Below are positions 7,046-14,203 of a DNA stretch of 39,075 bases, in pieces. Origin of the DNA: Shewanella sp. TC10 (GTDB lineage Bacteria > Pseudomonadota > Gammaproteobacteria > Enterobacterales > Shewanellaceae); assembly GCF_009663145.1 (NCBI RefSeq), contig NZ_VKHR01000050.1, positions 243-39,317 on the forward strand, in the 5' to 3' direction. Made by a program: the position numbers and the translations under genes. The notes beneath the pieces were generated by a model. It did no database searches and was not told the origin of the DNA. It saw only the letters and a list, made by a program, of their open reading frames with translations. The stretch's first letter is position 1. Every line of letters begins with the position of its first letter.

Positions 7046-8566
7046 CTAAGCTTTCATCATGCTGCGGGCGGCTGTCATTCCCATGACCATACATTCAGGA
7101 ATAGAACAACTACCTAAACGACTCACACCATGGATCCCACCACACACTTCACCTGCGGCATATAAACCAGCAATAGGATTACCAGTAAAGCTGTCTTTTA
7201 CTTCTGCTTTAGTGGTAATTTGCACGCCACCTTGGCAGTAATGTACTTTTGGCCATAAACGAACAACGGTAAATGGTGCTTCAATATACTTGTCTTTCGC
7301 CTTAGTCATATTCTTGCCAAATTGAGTATCTTCACCAGATTTAACGTACTGGTTATATTCTTCAATTTGGGTTTTAAGTGCTTTAGTGGGTACTTTAAAG
7401 TGAGAAGCAAGTTCTTCGATAGAATCAAACTTCCAGCCCACATTGTACTTAATCACTTTCTTAGTATTAGGATGCTTTTTAGAATCCTTATAACTAGTGA
7501 TTAAGATTGGAGGTAGTGCATTTCCTTTTTCATCACGACATGCAAGCTCAGCATCTGCACGAGTTTTACGGTCAGCAATTTCGTTCATAAAGCGTTTACC
7601 TGTTAAACGGTTAATCGCAATTGAATGAGGGAAATTGTAAATAGAATAGTTAGACACATAACCAAAACCACCTTCATCAGGTGATGCCCAAGGGCCTGAT
7701 TGAATATGCGCTAAATGAACAGGTACCGCACCTAAGCGGAACATTTCATACATGCCTTCGCCTGTCGCACCAGGTGCATTGGTACAACCTACTTCAGAGG
7801 TTAATGTTGGGTCTTGCGCCATACGAAGATTAACGTTTTGAGCAAAACCACCTGTCGCCATAATCACACCGCGTTTGGCACGAATATTAATGACTTTACC
7901 AGGCTGGTCTTCATCAAAGTGGTAGTTATCACGCATTTTAACGCCAAGTACTTCGCCGTTATCACCAATCAAGAAACCTTCAAACTTTGAGCGGTTATGA
8001 GTATGAACACCCAATTCACGACACTTATGCAATAAAGGTTGGGTGATACCAGCACCACAACTCACGGTTGTTTGGTATGTACGTGCAACTGAATGACCAC
8101 CAAGTTGTTGCAAGTATGGATGGTACTCAGAGCCCGCATCAAAAGTCATTTGTAATGCTTCCATTGCATGTTCTGCAACATGGCGAAGCAATGCCTCATC
8201 GGCAATACCACGTCCTGCAGCCATTTGATCAGCGACCATGCGATCAACAGAATCTTTTACGCCTTCTTTAGATTGCATTGGCGTTCCTGGTGCTGCAAAT
8301 AAGCCACCATTAATAGCTGAATTACCACCAAAGTAAGACATTTTTTCAAAAATATGGACATCTTTTGCGCCCAGTTTTGTTGCCTCAATCCCTGCAGCTA
8401 AGCCAGCAAAACCCGAACCAATAATAACGATTTCAACTTCTTTATCCCACTTAACACCGTCCGCTTTTTCAGAAACAGCCATCGCTGGAGCTACCATTGC
8501 AGCACCTGCTGCTACACCTAACCCTGCGATAAATTTACGGCGTCCTAACAGATCTACATTACTCAT
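7046..8566 (-). CDS. Tat-exported FAD flavoprotein subunit of a flavocytochrome c reductase (fumarate reductase-like)
   Basis: 506 aa. The N-terminus has a Tat signal (GRRKFIAG, Arg9-Arg10) with likely cleavage after APAMA (residue 30). The FAD site GSGFAG is at 50-55. The FccA/SdhA-type fold continues to ...GLYAAGEVCGGIHGVSRLG. Arg333 (NEIADRK) aligns with the catalytic proton-donor Arg of FccA, and Arg483 with a substrate-carboxylate Arg. However the usual QxHPT motif reads HIQSGPWAS (287-295) and the HH pair near the C-terminus reads HY (442-443). The substrate is therefore probably not fumarate; other 2-enoates such as methacrylate, acrylate or urocanate are candidates. There is no heme domain; that function sits in the next gene. 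Substrate unresolved. Confidence 0.9.
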   Translation of the reverse strand: MSNVDLLGRRKFIAGLGVAAGAAMVAPAMAVSEKADGVKWDKEVEIVIIGSGFAGLAAGIEATKLGAKDVHIFEKMSYFGGNSAINGGLFAAPGTPMQSKEGVKDSVDRMVADQMAAGRGIADEALLRHVAEHAMEALQMTFDAGSEYHPYLQQLGGHSVARTYQTTVSCGAGITQPLLHKCRELGVHTHNRSKFEGFLIGDNGEVLGVKMRDNYHFDEDQPGKVINIRAKRGVIMATGGFAQNVNLRMAQDPTLTSEVGCTNAPGATGEGMYEMFRLGAVPVHLAHIQSGPWASPDEGGFGYVSNYSIYNFPHSIAINRLTGKRFMNEIADRKTRADAELACRDEKGNALPPILITSYKDSKKHPNTKKVIKYNVGWKFDSIEELASHFKVPTKALKTQIEEYNQYVKSGEDTQFGKNMTKAKDKYIEAPFTVVRLWPKVHYCQGGVQITTKAEVKDSFTGNPIAGLYAAGEVCGGIHGVSRLGSCSIPECMVMGMTAARSMMKA

Positions 8567-8609
8567 AGGTCATCACCCTTTGTTTAAATTGACCTAACCA
8601 TCATAAAGA

Positions 8610-8623
8610 TGGAATCAATTCCA
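8610..8623. promoter_or_regulatory. Operator-like palindrome 1, TGGAA-N4-TTCCA
   Basis: TGGAATCAATTCCA, with 6-bp arms, lies just downstream of the candidate promoter of the flavocytochrome operon. It has the same core and spacing as the site at 8721-8742, which makes a shared regulator likely. The LysR product encoded immediately upstream (8803-9678) is one candidate. Confidence 0.5.
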
Positions 8624-8644
8624 AAAAGGGAATTAAACAGCAGT

Positions 8645-8673
8645 TAGATATATATAAAGGAGTAGATTTTCAA
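8645..8673 (-). promoter_or_regulatory. Candidate sigma-70 promoter for the flavocytochrome operon
   Basis: Reading leftward, TTGAAA (8673-8668) is followed after 17 bp by TATCTA (8650-8645), about 80 bp upstream of the flavoprotein ATG. The two palindromes at 8610-8623 and 8721-8742 bracket it. Confidence 0.45.
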
Positions 8674-8720
8674 AAGTTAAATAAAGCTCATATTTTAATC
8701 AAATATGGACGTAAGATAGC

Positions 8721-8742
8721 GATTTGGAACAGATTCCAAATC
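8721..8742. promoter_or_regulatory. Operator-like palindrome 2, GATTTGGAA-N4-TTCCAAATC
   Basis: A perfect 9-bp inverted repeat with a 4-bp spacer, about 50 bp upstream of the candidate -35 box. It shares the core TGGAA-N4-TTCCA with 8610-8623. Placement upstream of the promoter suits an activator site. Confidence 0.55.
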
Positions 8743-8802
8743 GTTAATTAGGGTTTATAAACTAAATGCTAAAGCAAACAGTTCTAAAAGAAGCTGCAAA
8801 AA

Positions 8803-9678
8803 TTACTTTTGCGAAAGGCACGCTGTCAGTTTATCCACTAGTAATCTGACTTTTGGTGACAAATGACGGTTATGGGGATATAAAGCCCAAATACCTTCTT
8901 GCTCTTGCTGAAATGAAGCTAACAAAACTTTCAACTTATTATCAGCAATGGACTGTTTAACGTAATAACCAGGTAATTGCACAATACCTAAACCTTTTAA
9001 TGCAGCATCAAGCAAACTTATCCCACTGCTACATTGCAAGTTGCCCTGCACCTTTATGCTTCTGTCTTTACCTGACTCATTAAAATGCCAGTGAGGTTGA
9101 GAGCCTATTAAACAATTATGCTGGCTCAGTTCAGATAAAGTATACGGCGCCCCAAAGCGATTAATGTATTCTGGTGCTGCGCAAACAAACTGCTCACGAC
9201 TGGTTAATCGTTTTGCCATCATACTTGAGTCCGCTAGTCTCCCTAGTCGAATAGCCAAGTCATAGCCACCTTCAACTAAGTCTAATTGCCGATTAGTTAA
9301 CTCACAAATGACTTCTACATCTGGATATTGCTGCATATAGTCAGTCACTATCGGCATAATAAATTTTTCACCGTAAGTCACAGGGGCTGTCAGTTTAATC
9401 ATGCCTTGAGGTTTATTCTGTAAACTCGTTATCGCCCGCTCAGCTTCTTCAAGTCCATCGATAACTTGTCGGCAATGACGGTAAAAAACATGCCCTTCTT
9501 CAGTAAGAGAGACTTTCCTTGTAGTGCGATAAAACAGTTTAGTATTTAATCTATTTTCAATTTGACTAATTTGACGACTGACTTGCGCTGTTGAAATCGA
9601 CAAACGCTTGCCTGCCGCAGTAAAACTATCGGTTTCAGCTACCGCGACAAACTCATAAACTCCTTCCCATGGCAGCAT
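8803..9678 (-). CDS. LysR-type transcriptional regulator, divergent from frmA
   Basis: 291 aa. The N-terminal HTH (FVAVAETDSFTAAGKRLSIS, then AQVSRQISQIENRLNTKLFYRTTRKVSLTEEG) matches the CrgA/DmlR-like LysR group. The effector domain begins about residue 92 with GMIKLTAPVTYGEKF and includes the typical DLAIRLGRL segment. It is divergent from frmA over 144 bp holding an inverted repeat, so control of the formaldehyde genes is the simplest expectation. It also lies upstream of, and codirectional with, the flavocytochrome genes, 236 bp away. Which set it controls cannot be decided from sequence. Family assignment is secure. Confidence 0.9.
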   Translation of the reverse strand: MLPWEGVYEFVAVAETDSFTAAGKRLSISTAQVSRQISQIENRLNTKLFYRTTRKVSLTEEGHVFYRHCRQVIDGLEEAERAITSLQNKPQGMIKLTAPVTYGEKFIMPIVTDYMQQYPDVEVICELTNRQLDLVEGGYDLAIRLGRLADSSMMAKRLTSREQFVCAAPEYINRFGAPYTLSELSQHNCLIGSQPHWHFNESGKDRSIKVQGNLQCSSGISLLDAALKGLGIVQLPGYYVKQSIADNKLKVLLASFQQEQEGIWALYPHNRHLSPKVRLLVDKLTACLSQK

Positions 9679-9755
9679 TATTACTCACTCGTAAAAGTTA
9701 TTTGCAATTTAAGCTTATTATCAACTGACAGAAAATAAATACAATAGCTCTATCG

Positions 9756-9782
9756 CTACAAAATCTCATCTACACTTTGTAG
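9756..9782. promoter_or_regulatory. Inverted repeat in the lysR-frmA divergent promoter
   Basis: CTACAAA (9756-9762) and TTTGTAG (9776-9782) are perfect 7-bp arms with a 13-bp spacer, 41 bp before the frmA ATG. LysR proteins often bind such interrupted dyads in divergent promoters; binding is predicted, not shown. Confidence 0.5.
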
Positions 9783-9822
9783 ATCTGAATATATTCGTTC
9801 ATCAGTCATAAGGACAAACACA

Positions 9823-10953
9823 ATGTCAGCACAATTTATAAAATCTAAAGCCGCTGTAGCTTGGGGACCAGGACAACCATTATCGGTTGAAGAAGTTGAT
9901 GTTATGTATCCAAAAGCCGGTGAAGTCATGGTAAAAATTATCGCTTCTGGTGTTTGTCACACAGATGCGTTTACATTATCTGGCGATGATCCTGAAGGTG
10001 TTTTCCCTGCAATTCTGGGTCATGAAGGCGGCGGAATTGTAGAGATGGTAGGTGAAGGTGTAACCAGCGTAAAAGTCGGTGATCATGTTATCCCACTTTA
10101 CACTGCAGAATGTGGCAAGTGTAAATTCTGTACTTCAGGTAAAACAAACTTGTGTAGTGCTGTTCGCGAGACCCAAGGAAAAGGCTTAATGCCTGATGGC
10201 ACCACGCGTTTTTATAAAGATGGCGAACCAATTTTCCATTACATGGGTTGTTCAACATTTTCTGAATACACAGTACTACCTGAAATTTCGCTAGCAAAAG
10301 TCAATAAAGATGCGCCATTAGAAGAAGTGTGTTTACTCGGTTGTGGTGTAACAACCGGTATGGGCGCAGTACTCAATACAGCTAAAGTCCAAAAAGGCGA
10401 TACCGTTGCAATCTTCGGGTTAGGTGGTATTGGGTTATCGGCAATTATTGGTGCAACCATGGCAGGTGCATCACATATTATTGGTATTGATCTCAATGAG
10501 TCAAAATTTGAGCTCGCCACTAAATTAGGCGCGACAGATTGTATTAACCCTAAAAACTACGACAAACCAATCCAAGATGTGATTGTTGAGCTGACAGATG
10601 GCGGCGTAGATTTTTCATTTGAATGTATTGGTAATGTCAATGTCATGCGCAGCGCACTTGAGTGTTGTCATAAAGGTTGGGGCGAATCTGTCATTATTGG
10701 TGTAGCAGGTGCAGGCCAAGAAATCTCAACTCGTCCATTCCAATTAGTCACTGGTCGTGTCTGGAAAGGCAGTGCATTTGGTGGTGTAAAAGGTCGCAGT
10801 GAATTACCTGGTATTGTTGATCAGTACTTAAATGGTGAATTTAAGCTCGATCACTTTATTACCCACACCATGGGTCTTGAAGGAATTAATGATGCATTTG
10901 ATCTAATGCACAGTGGTGAAAGCATTCGCAGTGTGATCCACTTTGATAAATAA
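9823..10953 (+). CDS. frmA: S-(hydroxymethyl)glutathione dehydrogenase / class III alcohol dehydrogenase
   Basis: Oxidises the spontaneous formaldehyde-glutathione adduct to S-formylglutathione with NAD+; the class also reduces S-nitrosoglutathione. 376 aa, the family length. Catalytic zinc ligands are visible in GVCHTDAF (Cys45) and GHEGGG, structural zinc ligands in CGKCKFCTSGKTNLC (about 97-111), and the NAD Rossmann motif in FGLGGIGLSA. An AAGGA ribosome-binding site precedes the ATG. It is followed by fghA 89 bp later, with a hairpin between, forming a two-gene cytosolic detoxification unit divergent from a LysR regulator. Also named adhC in some genomes. Confidence 0.97.
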   Translation: MSAQFIKSKAAVAWGPGQPLSVEEVDVMYPKAGEVMVKIIASGVCHTDAFTLSGDDPEGVFPAILGHEGGGIVEMVGEGVTSVKVGDHVIPLYTAECGKCKFCTSGKTNLCSAVRETQGKGLMPDGTTRFYKDGEPIFHYMGCSTFSEYTVLPEISLAKVNKDAPLEEVCLLGCGVTTGMGAVLNTAKVQKGDTVAIFGLGGIGLSAIIGATMAGASHIIGIDLNESKFELATKLGATDCINPKNYDKPIQDVIVELTDGGVDFSFECIGNVNVMRSALECCHKGWGESVIIGVAGAGQEISTRPFQLVTGRVWKGSAFGGVKGRSELPGIVDQYLNGEFKLDHFITHTMGLEGINDAFDLMHSGESIRSVIHFDK

Positions 10954-10981
10954 CGTCATTATCAGTAAATGAAACGCACCG

Positions 10982-11007
10982 GCCTTGTTTATTAAAATAA
11001 ACAAGGC
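10982..11007 (+). other. Intercistronic hairpin between frmA and fghA
   Basis: Perfect 12-bp stem (GCCTTGTTTATT / AATAAACAAGGC) with a 2-base centre. The downstream bases are TGAATTGTTT, not a clear T run, so it is more likely an mRNA-stabilising or partly attenuating hairpin than a full terminator. Confidence 0.6.
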
Positions 11008-11042
11008 TGAATTGTTTAGTATTACCAGTAAAAGGTTCCCAA

Positions 11043-11888
11043 ATGACCATTGAAAATATCAGCAGTAATAAAGTCTTTGGCGGATGGTTAAAACAATACA
11101 CCCATACTTCAACTACGGTAAATTGCAGTATGCGTTTTGCTATTTATTTACCACCGCAAGCGGCGACCCAAAAAGTCCCCGTACTTTATTGGTTATCAGG
11201 GCTAACTTGTACCGATGAAAATGTGATGCAAAAATCTGGCATTCAGCGTATTGCTGCTGAACTTGGCATTGCCATTGTCGCACCAGATACGAGTCCACGA
11301 GGCGAAAATGTCGCTGATGATGCCGATGGCGCTTACGACTTTGGTTTAGGTGCAGGTTTTTATTTAAATGCCACCCAAGCTCCATTCAATACTCATTATC
11401 AAATGTATGACTATGTTGTAAATGAATTGCCTGAATTGGTAGAGCAACATTTTCCAGTCACTGATAAACGCAGTATAAGTGGTCATTCAATGGGCGGACA
11501 TGGCGCTATAACAATTGGCCTTAAAAATGCCGATCGATATCTGTCTATATCAGCGTTTAGTCCTATTTGTAATCCGATGGATTGCCTATGGGGTCAAAAA
11601 GCATTTAATGGCTATTTAGGTCTAAATAAACAAGATTGGCTTGAATATGACAGCGTTGAGTTAATGAAAGCATCAAACTCAAAGATTCCTATGCTGGTGG
11701 ATCAAGGCACTGATGATAACTTCCTAACTGATCAACTAAAACCTGAGTCTTTAGTTGATGCCGCTAAAATAAAAGACTATCCACTGACTTTACGCATGCA
11801 GCAAGGTTATGATCATAGCTACTTCTTTATTAGTAGCTTTATCGAAGAACATCTTCGTTTTCATAGTGAATACTTATTAGCAGAGTGA
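11043..11888 (+). CDS. fghA: S-formylglutathione hydrolase
   Basis: Hydrolyses S-formylglutathione to formate and glutathione, completing the FrmA pathway. 281 aa, alpha/beta-hydrolase of the esterase D family. The nucleophile Ser lies in GHSMGGHGA, the acid Asp in QGTDDNFL, and the His in GYDHSYFF. The early YWLSGLTCTDEN motif forms the oxyanion-hole region. The start is supported by AAAAGG upstream. It is the second gene of the frmA operon and ends before a strong bidirectional terminator. The name frmB is used for the same enzyme in E. coli. Confidence 0.96.
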   Translation: MTIENISSNKVFGGWLKQYTHTSTTVNCSMRFAIYLPPQAATQKVPVLYWLSGLTCTDENVMQKSGIQRIAAELGIAIVAPDTSPRGENVADDADGAYDFGLGAGFYLNATQAPFNTHYQMYDYVVNELPELVEQHFPVTDKRSISGHSMGGHGAITIGLKNADRYLSISAFSPICNPMDCLWGQKAFNGYLGLNKQDWLEYDSVELMKASNSKIPMLVDQGTDDNFLTDQLKPESLVDAAKIKDYPLTLRMQQGYDHSYFFISSFIEEHLRFHSEYLLAE

Positions 11889-11907
11889 AACTTTAATCCA
11901 ATAAAAT

Positions 11908-11945
11908 AAAAAGGAGTGAGGCTGAATAGTCTCACTCCTTTTTAT
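11908..11945. terminator. Bidirectional terminator between fghA and the AGCS symporter gene
   Basis: Perfect 13-bp stem AAAAAGGAGTGAG / CTCACTCCTTTTT with T runs on both strands. It serves the two convergent transcripts. Confidence 0.9.
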
Positions 11946-11958
11946 TAAATTTAAATTA

Positions 11959-13347
11959 TTAATTCAATTGGTTAGTTTTAAGTTTAGCAAAATACAGTTT
12001 CGATGCTTGTCTGACTTTCGGTGCTAATAGAATAGCTGAAGTCATAGTAGGAATAGCCATTAAAGCGTACGCTGCATCAATAATATTCACAATTTCGCGT
12101 AAGCTCGCCGTAGCAGCAAATAAAATGGCACATAAAAAGAAGTATTGGTAATAACGTAATCGCTGACGGCCAAATAAAAAAGCAAAACATTGACCGCCAT
12201 AAAAAGCCTGCGTAAAGATGGTACTAATACTGAAAAAGACAACACACAGGATCAGTAAATAAGGGCCGACTCCAGGCATCGTTATTTCAAACGCTTGTGC
12301 AGACAGATTTACCCCTTCAGCTTCAGTTCCTTGCCAAACCCCTGAGATAAGAATGATCATCGCGGTGGCCGTGCACACAATTAAGGTATCGATTGCAGGG
12401 CCAAGCATAGCAACCAGTCCTTCTTTTACTGGTTCATTGGTTTTAGCACTACCATGTGCCATCACTTCAGTACCAATACCCGCTTCGTTTGAAAAAGCAG
12501 CTCGGCGTATACCGATCAGCATAGTACCTAATATGCCACCACCTACTGAATTTAGTGAAAAAGCCTCAGTAATGATCAATTCAAAATAACCGGGAACATC
12601 CTCTAAGTGAGTGGCAATAACATAAAAAGCGCAGCTCATATAAATGAAGATCATTAACGGCACGACTTTAGATGCAACAGAGGCAATTCGTTTGATCCCG
12701 CCTAAAATAACGCTAGCAACAATCAACATCACCACAATACCTAAAGATAAATCGATCCAAAAAGTCGACTCACTTGCAGGGAAATAACCAGGTTTTACAA
12801 TCAACCACTCACGAATGATCTGCACTAATTGATTGGAATTGAATAACGGAAAGTTACCGACTAAGCCTACAACACAAAAAAACACGGCTAAAAAATGCCA
12901 CTTTTTCGATAATCCCTGAGTAATGATGTACATGGGACCACCCTGCACATCGCCATTCTCATCCTTACCTCGATACATAATAGCTAAAGTACAGGTAAAG
13001 AATTTAGTCGCCATTCCCACAATAGCGCTGATCCACATCCAAAAAATAGCCCCCGGACCACCCACCATAATAGCAACGGCCACACTACCAATATTGCCCA
13101 TTCCCACAGTGCCTGCCATCGCACTGGATAACGCACCAGCATGGCTAATATGTCCTTCAGCTCCCTTATCTGGGTGCTTTCCACGGACAATATTAATGGC
13201 ATGACCAATATAACGAAAAGGGATAAACCTAGAATAAATAAGGAAAAATAAACCGCCACCGACTAAAAGAACCAACATGTGTGGCCCCCATGCTAAATCA
13301 GCAATTTCAGCCGTAATTGAAACTAGAGACATAAATAAGTTACACAT
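11959..13347 (-). CDS. Alanine/glycine:cation symporter family protein (AGCS)
   Basis: A 462-aa inner-membrane protein with about ten or eleven hydrophobic segments. Family features include the early GTVGMGNIGSVAVAIMVGGPGAIFWMW stretch (described here by its core GMGNIGSVA), AFSNEAGIGTEVMAHGSAKT in the second half, and QAFYGGQCFAFLFG near the end. Members import alanine or glycine with Na+ or H+. The second Met, codon 6 (ATG at 13330-13332), is an alternative start; neither ATG has a clear ribosome-binding site. It is convergent with fghA and divergent from mioC. The exact substrate cannot be fixed. Family call is firm. Confidence 0.92.
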   Translation of the reverse strand: MCNLFMSLVSITAEIADLAWGPHMLVLLVGGGLFFLIYSRFIPFRYIGHAINIVRGKHPDKGAEGHISHAGALSSAMAGTVGMGNIGSVAVAIMVGGPGAIFWMWISAIVGMATKFFTCTLAIMYRGKDENGDVQGGPMYIITQGLSKKWHFLAVFFCVVGLVGNFPLFNSNQLVQIIREWLIVKPGYFPASESTFWIDLSLGIVVMLIVASVILGGIKRIASVASKVVPLMIFIYMSCAFYVIATHLEDVPGYFELIITEAFSLNSVGGGILGTMLIGIRRAAFSNEAGIGTEVMAHGSAKTNEPVKEGLVAMLGPAIDTLIVCTATAMIILISGVWQGTEAEGVNLSAQAFEITMPGVGPYLLILCVVFFSISTIFTQAFYGGQCFAFLFGRQRLRYYQYFFLCAILFAATASLREIVNIIDAAYALMAIPTMTSAILLAPKVRQASKLYFAKLKTNQLN

Positions 13348-13406
13348 TTGTTAAAGGTTATCTTTGAAAATACGGACAAAAACCGCTTTGTGCAATGACA
13401 AATCTG

Positions 13407-13426
13407 CGTAAACTATGACGTAAACT
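13407..13426. repeat. Tandem repeat CGTAAACT-N4-CGTAAACT upstream of mioC
   Basis: Two identical 8-bp copies (13407-13414 and 13419-13426) with 12-bp periodicity in the divergent region between the symporter gene and mioC. One-turn spacing suits a protein binding one face of the helix. No regulator is assigned. Confidence 0.4.
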
Positions 13427-13458
13427 CAGGCTAATAATGATCAAACTTAGGTATTAAC

Positions 13459-13902
13459 ATGGCAAAAATAGAGATATTAGTGGGCACAACCCAAGGCGGA
13501 ACAGAATATGTAGCAGACGATATGGCTGCTCAATTAACCAATTTAGGTCATCAAGTCGCGATACATTTAAGCCCAAATCTAACTGATTTAGACCTTAATT
13601 CACTGTGGATCATTGTTTGTTCTACACATGGAGCAGGCGATCTTCCAGACAATATTGAGCCTTTTTATCAACAATTGATCGGCACAAATGAAGATCTCAG
13701 CTCCTTAAAATACGCATTATGTGCCATTGGTGATTCAAGCTACGACACTTTTTGCCAAGGGCCTGAAAAAATAATTTATCAGCTCGATCTTTTACACGCA
13801 AAAGCAATTGTGAATAAGATCCAAGTGGATGTACAAATGGATCCTGTACCTGAAGATGCTGCTTTAGCTTGGTTAGCAGAATGGCAAAGCAATATTAAAT
13901 AG
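13459..13902 (+). CDS. mioC: MioC, flavodoxin-like FMN protein beside oriC
   Basis: 147 aa, the same length as E. coli MioC. The flavodoxin fold is visible from the FMN phosphate loop (LVGTTQGGTEYVA), the isoalloxazine-contact loop (CSTHGAGDLPDN) and CAIGDSSYDTFC. MioC has been linked to biotin synthase electron supply. In enteric bacteria its gene is the right-hand boundary of oriC and its transcription runs into the origin; the same geometry holds here, with oriC directly downstream and mnmG beyond. An AGG ribosome-binding site lies before the ATG. Identification is strong from sequence and context together. Confidence 0.95.
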   Translation: MAKIEILVGTTQGGTEYVADDMAAQLTNLGHQVAIHLSPNLTDLDLNSLWIIVCSTHGAGDLPDNIEPFYQQLIGTNEDLSSLKYALCAIGDSSYDTFCQGPEKIIYQLDLLHAKAIVNKIQVDVQMDPVPEDAALAWLAEWQSNIK

Positions 13903-13949
13903 ATCTAATCCTTTAATATCTTTATTTATACTCACAGTAATAGTTAACC

Positions 13950-13958
13950 TTATCCACA
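13950..13958 (+). promoter_or_regulatory. DnaA box, perfect
   Basis: TTATCCACA, the high-affinity consensus, nearest to mioC. It is the probable equivalent of E. coli R4 by position. Confidence 0.9.
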
Positions 13959-13982
13959 ATAAGTTATTTTTAAAGATAACTA

Positions 13983-13991
13983 TGTGGATAA
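13983..13991 (-). promoter_or_regulatory. DnaA box, perfect
   Basis: TGTGGATAA on the + strand, i.e. TTATCCACA on the - strand, facing the box at 13950. Confidence 0.9.
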
Positions 13992-14022
13992 GCTATTATT
14001 TTATCCGATCATAACTTTGTAT

Positions 14023-14031
14023 TGATCCACA
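14023..14031 (+). promoter_or_regulatory. DnaA box, one mismatch
   Basis: TGATCCACA differs from TTATCCACA at the second base and contains a GATC overlapping the box. Confidence 0.6.
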
Positions 14032-14055
14032 GCTGATCTTGTTAATGATCCCCCC

Positions 14056-14064
14056 TGTGGATAA
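14056..14064 (-). promoter_or_regulatory. DnaA box, perfect
   Basis: TGTGGATAA on the + strand in the centre of oriC, preceded by six C, a local GC-rich patch. Confidence 0.9.
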
Positions 14065-14159
14065 GTAAGCGATCTATCCCCAAGATATATTGATTTAGAT
14101 CGCAGCTAGATCACAGGATCGTTTTATCATTAACCAATGATTATTAAAGATAAATAGGC

Positions 14160-14168
14160 TTTTCCACA
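14160..14168 (+). promoter_or_regulatory. DnaA box, R1-equivalent, off consensus
   Basis: TTTTCCACA (one mismatch to TTATCCACA) is the box closest to the unwinding region. By its position next to TATTAGGATCG it corresponds to E. coli R1, which there is a perfect box. Confidence 0.65.
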
Positions 14169-14182
14169 GAAAAGGTCGATCC

Positions 14183-14203
14183 TAATAGTAACAGTAATAA
14201 AAA
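14183..14203 (+). other. DnaA-trio-like triplet run
   Basis: Seven consecutive triplets, TAA TAG TAA CAG TAA TAA AAA, start 14 bp after the DnaA box at 14160-14168 and run straight into the first GATCT repeat. The known DnaA-trio of basal unwinding systems is a repeated 5'-(T/A)A(G/A)-3' next to a DnaA box; six of seven triplets fit, CAG being the exception. Confidence 0.55.

Noticed and set aside
8796..8812. GCAAAA / TTTTGC hairpin at the end of the second lysR
   Set aside because: Six weak pairs overlapping the stop codon, with no clear T tract; not supported as a terminator.
12353..13204. + strand frames of 78 and 93 codons within the symporter gene
   Set aside because: Antisense shadows of a conserved membrane protein, rich in Ile/Pro/Ala as expected from reversed hydrophobic codons.
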